Part shown: positions 10,040 through 22,599 of the stretch, in pieces
Position numbering within the stretch: the stretch's first letter is position 1
Layout: every line of letters starts with the position of its first letter
Source of the DNA: Gnetum montanum
Lineage: Eukaryota > Streptophyta > Gnetopsida > Gnetales > Gnetaceae
DNA length: 64,000 nucleotides
Direction of reading: 5' to 3'
Assembly: GCA_015680685.1 (NCBI GenBank)
Contig: MNCI01006905.1
Location: 58,774-122,773 of the forward strand
Program-made: the position numbers and the translations under genes
The notes under the pieces: model-generated
Database searches by the model: none
Seen by the model: the letters and a program-made list of their open reading frames with translations, nothing else
Told to the model about the DNA's origin: nothing

Positions 10040-11846
10040 GTTGCTAATGACATAGACTAGTTTGTTGTTGTAGTAATAGGGTCGACAATTTTGTTGTTGG
10101 CTAAGGCCTTGGCTGGCTTGGCCATTGGCTTTGGATTAGCTATTTTAGCCTCATTGGCCATAGTTTCCATGGTTGTAGTTTGTTTGCCCTTATCCTTGTC
10201 TTTCTTGGCATGTAAGTTTTTGTAAGCCATGTAGGTAGGATCCTTGCTAGCTTCTACCACATGTAAGTTTTTATAACCCATGTAGATCAAGTCCTTGCTA
10301 GCTTTTGCCATGTCCTATATGCTCTTTGTTTGTGCAAATGCTTAGCTCAGGGACTACATGACTAGATAGTACGGTTTTGACTTAACAAAGTCATTAACCA
10401 AACCCTTGAAGATGGCTAGAATATTTGTTTCTACTATGGGCTCATGGATTTTGTTTAGTGAAATGCTCTAGAATTGAATAAATTTTTGTGTAGGTTCTAG
10501 ATGGCCTTGCTTGATTTGCATGAGCTGGTCAAGGGTTTTTTTGGGCTTCAAGTTATACTTGAAGCATGTGACAAATTGACTCAATAGATCCTCCAAAGAG
10601 GAGATTGAGACTCTAGGAAATGCTCAGTATTAATCTAGTGTGTTGCTAATGAGTGACATGGAAAAGACACATATGATGGAGTGTGGCTACACCTACAATA
10701 GTAAGCACTTAGAATGAAAGGTCACCAGATGTGCATTAGGATCCTCTTCACTATTATACTTGGTAAAGTGAAGAAGTAGGATCCTCATTGGGAGAGTTAG
10801 TGGTGTAACAATAGGACTTATGGGATCATCCTGGTAGAAGTCCATCACTTGAACTATTTTGGAGGAGGTGGCCTTGAGCTAGTTGACCTCTTCTATTAAG
10901 GTTTTGATTATCTAGAATGCTTGATCCAAGCCTTGGGATGTAGCAGCAAGTTGCTCTAATTGTGCTACCTACTATGCTAGTTGGATGGCCCATGACCTAG
11001 TTGTAGGTTTTTGGACCATGCGACATGCTTGTAGTGTAGACTGCACTACAAACACAGTGACTGGGGCAAACCACGCATGCATGGGTTGGGCCACTACCAA
11101 AGGTGTGGACAATATGGGTAGGACATAGGATTCCTGAGTCATTTGAGGCTAAGGGATATGCATAGTGTGCACATAGAACTATGTAACCATGATGGTTGCC
11201 GATAGGGAAGATTGGATAGGCTATGACTATAGCACAAAGGGCATGTTGATGGAAGGTTCTATGTCTTGGCGTGTGTACACTACATTCAATGGATCACCAC
11301 TAGAGGTGTTGACCTAGAGGGTGACGTTTGAGCTATAACTGTCTCTAGGAAGATAGGTGGGCAAGACTGCAAGGGGACCAAACTAGGGGTTGTCCATTGG
11401 AAAGAGGTATGAAAATAGTTCTCATGCTTAGATCGAGCTTCAAAATCATCCTGCTCTTCTTGTAGGGGTTCTTCATAATCTATCCCTACCCCACACTCAC
11501 TCATTCAAATGCACTAAGCAAGCATCTACTAATAGGGTTCAATGAGTAGAATGAAGTCAACTGAGGAAGGAACATACTCCCATATATTTTGATCTATGAC
11601 CTCATAACCTGACTTTGCCTTCATGTCTAGGTGATCTACGAATATACCCAGTTGAAGCTTTGTGTAGATGAATTTTTACTATTCTTCATTTAGTGTAGTG
11701 TACTTAGGATCTTAGTGATGTAGCTTGAGGGATTGTCTCAGCTCTATCATGGTACAATTGGCAGGGCATTCAATCCTATTTTCTTGTTGAGTAGGTAGGA
11801 CAATGAGTGTGCTTGGGACCAATGTTGAGGGTTGCTTAGAATTCAT
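10040..11846 (-). pseudogene. G1 gag (capsid) remnant
   Basis: Gag forms the cytoplasmic particle that packages element RNA. The ATG at 11,846 opens a frame beginning 'MNSKQPSTLVPSTLIV' that runs on through TAA/TAG codons. A conserved N-terminal block ('KFIYTKLQLGI') and, near 11,500-11,300, an acidic stretch follow. The capsid core at about 10,860-10,330 reads 'SLEDLLSQFVTCFKYNLK', 'TLDQLMQIKQGHLEP' and 'KFIQF', with a stop where the D copy has tryptophan in 'IQIWNDLLNKI'. Element D gag aligns along its length, which confirms the frame. From 10,311 the frame encodes a lysine-rich tail with a 13-residue near-repeat, 'SKDLIYMGYKNLH' and 'SKDPTYMAYKNLH'. The region 10,040-8,960 is a decayed linker to protease. 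Confidence 0.75.
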
Positions 11847-12279
11847 TGTGCTAAATTAGAAGAAAAATTGCTAACTTTGTAAATGACAAAAAATGGCTAA
11901 GTTTGGAAATTGTAAAAAATTGACTAACTCTGGAGAAAATGGCTATCTAAAAATCATGAAAAAATGGCTAAATTTGAGAGCTAACTACACTATATATGTC
12001 AAGATCCAACCATGCTCTCTTCTAAGAGCCTAAAATTTAACTAATTGTAGGAAGGGATTTTTTGGGGTTGCTACACAAGGTTTTAGGGGAATTGACGATG
12101 GGATCCAATCTACACCAACTAGTTTGTAGACAATGCCTATGCTAGCCTAAGATCCAACTACTACCAAATGTGATAGGTCCACAAGAATGTTAGATCTATG
12201 CTAGCCCAAAGCTAGCAACAATGATGTAGATAGAATGTGAGGCAACAACCAATAAATTTTAAAAGAGGAAAATGTATCT

Positions 12280-12297
12280 GCCCTCCTTCTAGCACCA
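12280..12297 (-). other. G1 primer-binding-site-like sequence
   Basis: On the minus strand this reads TGGTGCTAGAAGGAGGGC, preceded by a run of T. Element D has TGGTGCTAAAAGGAGGGC after a T run at 43,074. A TGG start just after an LTR end and upstream of gag is the position of a tRNA primer site. I do not assign the tRNA. Confidence 0.5.
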
Positions 12298-12958
12298 AAA
12301 AAATTATTGCGACCCAAAATGTTGGTGGCTAGAATGGGAACATTGAAAGGTTTGTAGGTGCATAGCTTTGACCTTGAGTCCACATGAGGGCCTACTAGAG
12401 GTGGAGACAGGGTTCCTACAATGGTCTTGTTAATCAAATAAGGACTTATGAAATGTAGTGTCAAAATTATGCTAAGTGTTTGTGGGGTGTTCACAGTGTC
12501 AACGGGGGTGAGCATAGTCAAGGGTTTCCATTGAAAATGAAGGTGCAAACACACATCTATGCATAAAAATAGCAAAAAATGTAATAAAATTCCAAAATGC
12601 AAATAAAAATGCTAAAAATGCATAGGAGAAGAGAAAGAGAGAAAGTGGCACAACCCTAAATGGGATTTAGCATAGTTAACCTCAAAAGGGATGAAGAGGT
12701 ACATGGTGTACAATAGGCATAGTAGATAGCATATTCATAGACTTGAGGTGTTTAAGCCATGAAAATTAACATCTGTTGTGGTGTCTATGCCTACTAGGTT
12801 GGTTTTCATGGTGTGCAGTGGACTACCATGATCTCTGATGTCCTACGATGGGCTACAATGGTGTGCGAGTGCCTTATGCCAAATGTGCTTCAAAAATGCC
12901 AAATGCCAAGAATGCCAACCTTCAAATTTTTCAACCCCTAAAACATAGAGAACTAGGG

Positions 12959-12966
12959 TATTTATA
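12959..12966 (-). promoter_or_regulatory. TATA box TATAAATA in G1 LTR
   Basis: The minus strand reads 'ggcctataaatacccta', a good plant TATA box, about 660 bp upstream of the primer-binding-like site and 1.1 kb upstream of the gag ATG. It would drive G1 transcription. Confidence 0.45.
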
Positions 12967-13369
12967 GGCCTAGGTTTCCCATGAAATGTGAATTGGTTGC
13001 CATGTGGCAGTGGGACAATTGGAACTATGCCATGTGGTAGTGGAACAGTTGAAACTACGATGCACCTAACTAGCCTCTTCACTAAAGAAAATGGTGTTAT
13101 TCTTTGGTGTGCTCCAATGGACTTTGTGAGATTTCCAAACTGTGACTACACTACCAATTACATATTCATGTACCAAAAAGACCACAATGTACCTAACAAA
13201 AATGTAAAAAATCCAAGTTTGGAGAATATGTTGTCCACTATCTCAAGTGGTGTTGAGCATAGTTAAAATTTTGGGACAAAGAGGGGGTGCTAGAAACATG
13301 CATGCTACTTGTTGGAGGTGTGTTGGAGTTGATGTGAATGTCAATGTTGTGTTGTGAAGGCCTTTGGAG

Positions 13370-13860
13370 GTTTTTCTACATGACTATGCTCAACTACGCT
13401 CTAGACTAGGGGACAATGTAGTCCAACACTTAGAGAAATCTTGCAAAAAAAGGTGGCTTTGTGCTAACTATAATCTAAGGCAAGCTAACTACACTCCTGA
13501 CTAGGGTCAAGTGTAGTCCCAGTGCTTGGAGAACTTTTGCAAAATCTAGCTTCCAGTTGACTACACTCGACTACACTCTAGTGCAATGGAGAGCGTAGTC
13601 TCAACACTTAGAAAAATCTACCAAAGTATTTCTTCAATGCCAAATATGCTTGACTATGCTCTAATCTAGTGGAGAGCATAGTCTCAGCATTTAGAAAAGT
13701 CTACAGTTGCTAGCTTGACACTTAGAAAACTTTGCAACTTGGCCCTTGTGTGTTGACTATGCTCTCTACTAAGATAACTATGCTTTGGTGAAGTGGAGAG
13801 CATAGTCCCAACACTTAGAAAAAATTTACCTCGTGTTGACTCTTAGACAAATTTCTAGTC
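13370..13860. repeat. Array of 'gactatgctc / gagcatagtc' inverted motifs
   Basis: At least five degenerate units of 60-120 bp each carry 'gactatgctct', a short spacer, 'gagagcatagtc', then 'caacacttagaaaaat'. The two motifs in each unit are reverse complements, so each unit can form a short hairpin. It lies in U3-like DNA beyond the TATA box. Confidence 0.5.
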
Positions 13861-14000
13861 AAGACATGGTAGCCCTAATTTGGTGGTGTTTCATCAACCA
13901 ATTTCAACTAGGTTTCATTAGGTTCTGAGGCTACCAAGGATGTTTGGAGGGGTTCTAGATCATGTGGGCCCACATTGGGGGTCAAACATGGGATAGATAA

Positions 14001-14727
14001 ATGTTAGGGAATAAGAATAGGTGTTATCCCCCCTTTTTCCATGCTAGATACTATTTCCCCAACATGGAAACCCACGTGGTCTAGTTTTGTCCATGTTTAA
14101 TCCCTTTTTGGAAGCCTAGGTTTGAAAAGATAGGTTGTAGCTACTAAATATGGTAAAATAGTAAAATTTTAATGATTTTATGAAATGGGAGGCATGTATC
14201 CATGCTAGGAATGATGTCCCTAGTGTAGATGCATGAGAGTTAAGGTTGAAATATTTGTTCTAAATGTCAAAATTGGCTAGAACCTAGCATTGATGCAGTT
14301 TTTTGATTAAGAGGGAAGGCACATGGTGGGGCCTACAACCCAATAATTTAAAATTTTGAATTTGAAGCTTAATTCCCACCAATATCAACATTGAAGAGAC
14401 TTTCCCCACCTTTCACTTTAGTGCAATTGGAGTTATGGTAGACTAAATAGGCAACTAGGATTTATAGATGGGTGTTTTAGCTTTTGATGTGGTCTTTAAT
14501 GCAAAATTGCACAAGTTTTCAATCACTATTATTATTCTACACTAATAGCACATTGGAGGAGAGCTTTGGTAGATATTTTTATTATAGAGAGCACAAATAT
14601 TTAGCATGGAAGCCTTTCATCTTTCTTGCAATCAACATTTATCTCCAATTCTTCTCAATTTCCAACTATTCTCAACATTGAGCCTACCATGGCACCAAAG
14701 CAATGTGGTTGCTACTCCAAGGTAGGC
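14001..14727. other. Gene-free AT-rich DNA
   Basis: Nothing recognisable apart from generic decayed repeat. It ends directly at the start of the element A LTR. Short ORFs here have no family resemblance. Confidence 0.3.
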
Positions 14728-17201
14728 TGTTATACCCATTTTTCCTTTTATTTTCTAGCTATTTTTCATGTTTTTCTTACCATGTGTGGGGCCATTTGTC
14801 TCAAATCTACATTGACAAAAGGGGTAAAGAAAAATTCTGATGAAATCCCACCTCTTTTTTTTTCATTTCTACATAGATCTATGGTTATTTCATTTTTTTT
14901 CCTTAGTAGATTCAATTTTTGAAATTAGGCTATCTATTTTCATGCCTTTTTCCAAAATTTGGCAATAGGGCCATTTCTGTCAAATCTAGGCCTTGAAGTT
15001 CACTAAAATTTAATTCTAAGGAAATCCTTCCTTATTATTTTGGTGTGTTTTCTAATGGGTATGAATTGTTTTGGATTTTTTGGTTATTTCTTTAAGGTTA
15101 TGTCAAATTAAATTTTATGAATTTTACACTTTCTACATGAGAAAGGAAAGAAATGTTTTGTATTTTTTACTAACAAAGTGGCTTCATATTTTTATGATTT
15201 GATGTAATGGATTTTTATCTGTATGTTTAAGCTTTCCAATGGCTATCGTTTCATTTAATTTGGATTAATAACAATGGAGTCATGGCTATTTTCCCAAGGT
15301 CATGTAGTCAGGATTTTCATGCCATTTTAAAAATTTTATGTAAGTTCATCAATTGTTTCTAATCAAACAGTAGAGGTTTTGGTTTTTTCTAGTATGGTTG
15401 GGTAGTTCTTGGCTTTAGCTTTCCAATAGAGGTATAATCACTCTAATTGGACTTAGAATGAATTTTTCATTAGACCTATGTCAACAGGGGTCTGTGTCAT
15501 TTTCAGATTTTTATCCAAATTGATGAATTTCTCCACATAAATGGAAATATTTTTAAATACTTATTACATGTGGGTGTATAGGGATCTATTTAAGCTTTCA
15601 AATGGTGGTGGAATCACTCTATTTTGAGCTCAAACAAAATTTTGGTGAATTTTTTACCAACCATATAAGAAAGGGGGTTAATGGTGACGGTTACAATTTT
15701 TGCTAGATTTTGTCTATGTTTCATGTAAAAATAGTTATGTATCTTTGGTAGTAATGGTCATGGATGAAAATATTGTAATTTTACAATCCCTTTCATGATG
15801 GAATCACTAAAATCAAAGCTTGGATGAATTTTTCATAAATTTTTAGTTATGGCTATTTCATTCTTCTAGCTCTTTATCCCTTTGGGGATGGATGTAGTTG
15901 ACATTCTTAGAGATTACTCTTATCAACTCCCATGATTGTGAAATATGTAAATCATACATTTTAAAATTTTTTAAAGAAAATTAAAGGCTTTTACTATTTT
16001 TAGGAGGCTTTATGGCTATATGCTTTTCTCCAAGTTTTAATGTTTTTTTGTAAGTTTTAATGCTTTTTTCTAAGTTTAGGCATGGTTTAGACTAAAGCTT
16101 AATTTTGGACTATAAAGTCTTGGTATAACATTTTGGCTATGAAGGAAAAGGCTATGAAAATTTGTAATAGTTCTTTTTTGTGAAATTTCTTAAGCCAATT
16201 TGGATAAACACCTTAAAACTTTTTATAGAGGCTAATTTCACCTCCAACTAGGATGTTTTTCCAAACTTGTTAAGAAATTCTAATTGATCATAATGCATCC
16301 ATGCTAGGGTTAAAGAGAATACAATGGAGATTGCAAGAGCTATTAAGTGCTTGAAAATGCCCAAGTTTTTAATTTCCTATAGTATGTAATTTCCCAAGTC
16401 TAGAACTACAAAAGTATATGAAAAAAATCATTCAACCTTGGGAAAAAGTGTTAAACATGTAAATGATGTTTGAGGCTGATTTTTATAGGCCTTAGGCCAT
16501 GAATGATGCTACAAAATGGCTTTAATTTGGCTATATAATGGCTGCAAATTTCTACCTTGCACAGGTGAGATGGATGCCAAAATTTGGAGGGTTACTATAT
16601 ATAGTAAGTGCCTCCCTCCCATGGTCATTCCATTTACTATAAATAGTAACAAGAGCACACCTTCCATGTTGAATATGAACCTTTCATGCTAAGCCTTCTA
16701 CCATCCTTGCATGTAGTTTTCCAAGCTAAGGGAGAGGGGAGAAGCTAAGGGGGAACCCTCCACTCCCCACACTAGGGGTAGGTGACATTTACCCCTCTAC
16801 AAGTGTTTCTAGTATAGAAAAATGTATAGCCCCCATAAAACCCATCAAATTTCCATTTCTAGCATTCTAAAAGGTAGTTTTCAACCATACCCACTATCCC
16901 TCTCTCTCTCTCTCTCTCTCTCTCTCCCCCAAATGGGAAAACTTAAATATAGATACTAGGTGACTTTTCTCACTTGGAGAATGAGGCTTTAACCACTTAT
17001 GAGGCATTTTTCAATTGCAAAAGTATGGAATATGTGAGGTTTCCCCTCATGGATTACAATCTTCACATTTACACTAAAGTTTTACTCAGGTTTCAAGGGG
17101 TGAAAGCTACATGATGAAAATTGGCTATAACATACAAAATTTTGTGGTGTTACATTATATTATTAGAGTTATCCAAGAGACATAAAGCCAAAATTGTAAC
17201 A
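14728..17201 (+). repeat. Element A 5' LTR, about 2.47 kb
   Basis: The LTR begins TGTTATACCC and ends TTGTAACA, so the ends form the inverted repeat TGTTA/TAACA. A Met-type primer-binding site follows at once. It includes a (TC)n run at 16,899-16,926 and no coding frame. The second LTR of A was not found in the window. The element therefore seems to be truncated, or its 3' end was removed before element C arrived. Confidence 0.7.
16899..16926 (+). repeat. (TC)n microsatellite
   Basis: About 14 uninterrupted TC dinucleotides inside the A LTR, about 280 bp from its 3' end. Confidence 0.95.
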
Positions 17202-17213
17202 TGGTATCAGATT
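17202..17213 (+). other. Element A primer-binding site, initiator-Met type
   Basis: TGGTATCAGATT follows the LTR end without a gap. It matches the plant initiator-methionine tRNA primer site (TGGTATCAGAGC) at 10 of 12 bases. This anchors the LTR end and the plus orientation. Confidence 0.75.
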
Positions 17214-20186
17214 CTAGTTAGAAGTTGGTTATGAGAATAAGTAGTTATGGAGGAAAAAAACTAGAAATATTGAAATTCAAGTTAAGTGATGTGTTAAGAA
17301 ATCATAATGATTTGTAAATAGAGGATATTTATATGAAATAGTTAATTAGTTAGACACTATATATGCAAGTAAGAGTGCAAGGAATAAAACATGGGCTAAT
17401 AAGTTGTTGAACATAAAAGAGTAGAAAGATCATAATATAGTAGAAGGCTAAAGTAAAACCATGGATCAAGTTCATGAGTAGATGAAGATCCTAAAGAAAA
17501 CTTATAAATAATGTCAGAGTCTCCTATGATGTCAATAGATAAAAAGAATGGCACTCAACATCATCCACTTCTTGAACATTGTATAGAGTATATTATATCC
17601 ATACTCCTATGAATGGAAGATAAGATAGCTTAGTTGCTATGAAATTCAAAGAAAATTGAAGATCCTAAAAGAGGATGCATGGATTAAAAAAGACAAGACA
17701 ACAACAAAAATGGGAAAGTAAGAAGATCCTAAAACTAGAACTAAATACCCAAATATAAGTCCCATTATCTTAATTCCTAAAGGACTAATTACTTTAAATC
17801 CTATTATCGAAGATTACATGATGCTAAGTCCATGTTTCGTAATGTATAAATGAAATAAGCTAAGTTAATATAAGAATTAACCTAAACTTTGTAAGATCAT
17901 TCTATGAAAAGAAAAAAATAAATGGGATATTTTCAAAATAACCTTTTATGATACAAATGATCACAACCTTAAGCATTAATTGCTCTACTAATAACATAAG
18001 TGATCATAAATACCATGAATGAACATAAAGAAATCCCAAAATTCATAATCTAGAGCAAGAATTAAGAACAATTTTATAGAAAGAATTTAAGTGTACTAAA
18101 AAAATGATTTTTTGCACATTCCATTATGGATTTCCATTTGCAAATCCTAAGAAACCCATTCATACTATTTTTTTGAGTGCCAATATTAAGAACAAGATGA
18201 ATCTAGAGAAAAGGATTAACTATGATATAGTTCTAGGAAGTAAGAAAGTCTATGTCACACTACATATAAGTCCTATTTGAGGAAGTCTTAAGATAAAGCA
18301 CATAATCACTTATAATTCAAATTTCCTACAATAGAGACTAGAATCAAAAGTATTCAACAAGTTGAAGGTAGTTAGCATGGATAGCTATGCATAATTTTAG
18401 CTTTATGCATTAAAATTTATGACTAATGAAGAAATGAACAAGTCACTACAGACATATTCTAATGTAGTAATGAAAATTTATATTGGTAAGTCCATTTGTG
18501 TGTTAGTCTCAAAAGAAATCATTTATTTTATTATCAATGATAAGAATTTTTATCTACCATTCATTGATACATGCTTAATTGATCATGAAGTCCTAGTGCA
18601 TACATTTCTTTCCAAGAAAGTCCTATAAGAATGTAGGTCACAATCTTAGGTAAATACAAACCTACTGGAAGAACCTCTTTGTTCTATAGATAAAATTTAT
18701 AATGCACTAATGGATTATATTAATCATCATATTATAGTCTAGTGGGGTATCATTAAGATCTTGTACTATATTCAAGCCTGCGACTTGAAGTGCACATGGA
18801 CAAGAAGTATAGTATATAATTTCTATCATCAACCTACAAAGGTAAAAGAAGGTACAAGTAGTAAATTTTATTTCATAGGACTTATCAAACTACTGGCACA
18901 ATGATATTGCATGGGAGTTCAAGTTATGATCATGCATAGTAATCCCTATTTTTTAGCAGAAAGTGAGGTTATTAACTTGACTAACAAGAACCAAATAATA
19001 TATAAGGAAATAACAATCATAATCTAAAGGAAAAAAATTTATTAAGAATTATACATCGTCAAGGTAATGGCTCATACATCAAATAAGTGCACCTTGACAC
19101 TTACTTCTCAAGACAAGGGAGCTATGAAGAAGCCAAGAAATTTATCAATTATGCAGAAGTATATATTTGGCAAAGAGAAAGTCATAGGGGATGCGTTTCT
19201 TCCTATCCCTCATCCTAACTACTCTAATAATGTAGACATTAAGTCATATATAGGCTTTTTAGTCCCAAATGCCACTACTTTAGCTGGTCTTCATTAATGG
19301 ATAAACATGATTAAATCATCATAGAGTCTAAGGACGTGTGTCAACTTAATAACTACTGATGTCTATAAATTATTAGAAGTACAAAATTATTTTTCCTACA
19401 TAAAATTTCCTTATATGTATGAATGGAATAATAATAAGATATTTTTTGGAAAATCTTTTTGAAGACTAGAGTAAGGATGCAAATGTGGAAATTAAGAAAG
19501 GACCTTAGTATCGGTTGAACAAAACATACAAAATATGAGCTTGTAAGAGCTACAATATATATTTATGTTGAATCTATGACTAATTATGCAATATTTAGGC
19601 AATTAATATATAGTAAAGATTATTAAATTTTAGTGGCTATCAAAAATTTATCATTGATAGAGAAGAAGAAAGAAGAATGAGAAACTAGTTTGCAAACACA
19701 AATTAGTAAATATGATAAAATGAAATGATATTTTTAGTAATTTTCTTAGATGGTGGAATACTATAAAGCATATATCAAGTCTAAATTACAACTATTAGAT
19801 CAAGGACTTATTCAAATAGCTCTAACTCTGAAGAAGAAGAAAAAGAAAATTATGAAGATTAAGGAATAATACTTACAAGAAGTTAAAGGACAAAGCTCAG
19901 AAGCTGAAGCAAGAAGTTAAATATATTTATACAATCAATTAAGAGTTAGTAATAGAGCATCAAAAACTTTAGGTTAACATCTAGGAAGCTAAGGAGAGGA
20001 TGTATGCTATAAATTCAACTATAAAGACATACAAAGAGCAAATCATCTTCAAAGAAGAAGAATAAGTAAAGACTTTCAATATAGAATTAGAAGAGTCATG
20101 AAAAGAATTAAAATAGCTCAAGTCATTCATGAAGTAGCAAGAGCAAGAAACACCAAAAGTAGAAGTACTTACTTCTTCCATAATCA
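17214..20186 (+). pseudogene. Element A internal region, unrecognised decayed coding sequence
   Basis: Coding-like fragments lie on the plus strand: 18,100-18,628 (one frame with few stops, including 'GFPFANPKKPIHTIFLSA'), 19,067-19,297, and a lysine/glutamate-rich, probably coiled-coil stretch at 19,650-20,186. None has a family resemblance that I can defend. Position after LTR and primer site argues for a gag or an extra ORF of element A. The region is cut at 20,187 by insertion of element B and A resumes at 26,503. Confidence 0.4.
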
Positions 20187-20947
20187 TGCAAGAACATAAG
20201 AAAACTAGATATCTTGATTTAATAAAATAAGATTACATTCCATGATTTCATAGCCATAATCCAATTTATTCATAATCACTCAATGATGCTATAAAGCATA
20301 AGGTTGTAATATCATATAATGAATTTCCTCAATTCAAGGGATAGCCAAAAGAGAATCTCTTCGAAAAATTATGTTTGAGATCTTAACATAGAAGCAAGAA
20401 CACAAGAAGCATAGGCTAAACACACACATAATTAATCTTGAAGTACAACCATAATCATGCACTCACTTAATGTGCTCTCATGACATCTCTTGCTAACCTT
20501 ATTAACTCTCATAACATATAAAACATGAAGCAAAATTAATATTTATTACAAACACCAAGAAAAAAAACCTTGAAAACTTTCCCCAAGCTTAACTTAAAGA
20601 CCCTTGGCTATTTTCATCTTTTTCTCCCTTATTTAGATATTTTCCAATTTGGAATGGCTAATTCAAAATTTTTTTCTAGTTGTATGGGTCATCTTTGGCT
20701 TTCTCAAGATATGTCCTATAAAATTACAATAATTAAGAGTGTTATCTCTATCTGGTAGGAGACATCTTCCTAGAAGCTATGACATCTTGTATCTATGGGA
20801 GACATCTCTTAACAAGATAAGGCATCTCTTCATCCTTCTATTAGCCAAGATGTCTCTTTGATCTCCCACATGTCTTTCCTAAGCCTATAAATATATAGAA
20901 ACAATCTATAGGATGAAGAAAATGAAATCATAAGAGGTGTCCCTACA
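20187..20947 (-). repeat. Element B 3' LTR
   Basis: Aligns with 25,713-26,502 through many shared blocks, for example 'gaacacaagaag', 'cactcact', 'attttccaatttggaat', 'ggtcatct.tggctttct' and 'aatctatag'. Starts TG and ends CCCTACA on the plus strand. No gene inside. Confidence 0.8.
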
Positions 20948-20966
20948 CTAGCTCTTCCATCCTTCA
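20948..20966 (-). other. Element B polypurine tract
   Basis: On the minus strand this reads 'gaaggatggaagagctag' directly before TGTAGGGACACC of the 3' LTR. Such a tract primes plus-strand DNA synthesis. Confidence 0.45.
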
Positions 20967-21220
20967 AAAAGTAAACTCATGTAAATAAGAAAGTAGGGCT
21001 ATAAAAGATCTCCACTTATTAAGTTTGGTCTCAAGGACCCATCCAACATCATTAGTGTATTGATCCTCCCAATGGATCAAGTATTCATGTCTATTCACTC
21101 TTAAACTTTATGAAGCTTTTCTTCTTTGGAGTATGATTATCTTCCTCTACATTGAAGGTTTGGACTAATCAATAGCCCTCTTCAACTCATTGATGCTACT
21201 CTATATGATTTCCTCATCAA

Positions 21221-22330
21221 CTAATTCATGGTAATGCACAATATCTGTAATATTAAATATAAAGACATACTAACATTATTGGATCTGTCAATCTTAAAAT
21301 CATTATCATTAATTTTGACCTTGATTCTAAAAGGAGCCATCTTCTTGGCCTTCAACATAAAGAATTTGACATCTCTCAATCTCTTCTTCCTCAGGTCCAT
21401 CCTAACCAAATTACCAAAAATAAAATTTGTTTTCCTCTTACTCTCATTCCTCTTGAGAACTCTCTCTACAAACTTCTTCTTAAGATTTGATTTTACTTAC
21501 CTGTGAAGATCCCTCATCTCTTTCACAAAATCAACATTGAGTTAAGCTTCTTTCTCAAAGCTCTTTAAATTATTCACCATCTTAGAATAAAAACCATAAT
21601 CACCTTAAATGGACTTTTATCAATGGTACCATAAAAAGCATTATTATATGAAAATTTAGCATGACACAACAAAATTTCCCATCAATTGGACTACTCATCA
21701 TATAAATACCTTAACATGTTTAGCAAGAATGTATTTACCTCCTTTGTTTGACCATTAGATTATGAATGATACGCAATAGAAAAATCCAACTTTTCATCTA
21801 AAATTTTCCAAAGGGACCTTCAAAAATGACTAATAAACATAAAGTCTCTATTACTAGTAATATTCAAAGAAATACCATGCAACTTCAAAACATGTTGAAA
21901 AAATATATTTGCCATATGAAAAGAATCACTTACCTTTTTGCATAGAATGAAGTATGTCATCTTGAAGAACCTATTCACCACAACAAAAATAACATTGTTT
22001 CAACTCTTGATTTTTGAAATACCTCTCACAAAATTCATTGACATACTTTCCCATGGTTCCTAGTGAATTGGCAAAGGCATATAATTTCCATCCCTTCCTT
22101 TGCCTCCTTTGAATATCTAACAATTCAAATATTTCTTAATAAATTTTCAAACTTTAGTTATCATACTTTTACAAAATAGTACATACCCATAAGCTCTAAT
22201 ATTTTATCCCTGACCATGTGACCTACCATGCCCATAAAATGTTTTTTAAACAAGATATTTTTCCTAAAATCCTAATTAGGACACATACTTTCCCATTTTT
22301 TAATTAAAATTCATCTTGAATGTGATTCTT
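21221..22330 (-). pseudogene. Element B integrase remnant
   Basis: Integrase inserts the DNA copy into the chromosome. In the minus frames, core motifs can be followed at about 22,010-21,600: 'NVIFVVVNRFFKMTYFI', 'HGISLNI', 'SNRDFMFISHF', 'LDFSIAYHS' followed by 'SNGQT'. The first catalytic aspartate is read as asparagine and 'YHPQ' has a stop. The C-terminal block at 21,409-21,221 gives 'MVRMDLRKKRLRD', 'KKMAPFRIKVKINDN' and 'FKIDRSNNVS', the usual LRKERFP, GPF, INDNAY, NIS series of chromovirus integrases. No chromodomain was recognised. Confidence 0.75.
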
Positions 22331-22599
22331 CCTCCATTTGTCTATCCTACTCAACAATAATTAATTAAGGCTTCTCCAAAAGTATCCAAAATATAGATCA
22401 TGTTCATAAAAATCAACAAAAACACCCATACCTTCAACATGAGGCATGCTAAAATTCACCACATGCATCCTAGAAAATGCATCAACCACTGCATTTTCTT
22501 TTCTAATTTTATGCATGAGCACAAAATTGAACTCTTGTAACTATGAAACCCATTCCATATGTTTTTCACTCAAATTATTTTGAGAATTTAGAAATTGAA

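Larger units (their letters stand above)
3080..14000 (-). mobile_element. Element G1: decayed LTR retrotransposon with gag and protease only
   Basis: Read on the minus strand, the order is LTR-like DNA with a TATA box (about 14,000-12,298), a primer-binding-like site (12,297-12,280), gag from 11,846 and retropepsin ending near 8,150. A degenerate tandem repeat follows at 7,800-7,540. No RT, RNase H or integrase frame was found. Instead 7,340-3,733 holds a gene remnant on the opposite strand. LTR-like motif blocks flank both sides. The gag is clearly the same family as gag of element D (43,734-45,136). Both ends are approximate. G1 could be a gag-protease element that carries a foreign gene, or an element that lost pol and landed beside a host pseudogene. 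Confidence 0.5.
12298..14000 (-). repeat. G1 5' LTR-like region
   Basis: This lies upstream of G1 gag on the minus strand. It contains a minus-strand TATA box at 12,959-12,966 and a degenerate array at 13,370-13,860 combining 'gactatgctct' and 'gagagcatagtc' with 'aacacttagaaaaat'. No coding frame is supported; the short ORFs at 12,201-13,266 are within it. The outer end is not defined. Related blocks lie at 1-380 and 3,110-3,400. Confidence 0.45.

Noticed and set aside
13370-13860. CRISPR-like array
   Set aside because: Units are degenerate, spacers are not unique in length, and the context is a plant LTR.
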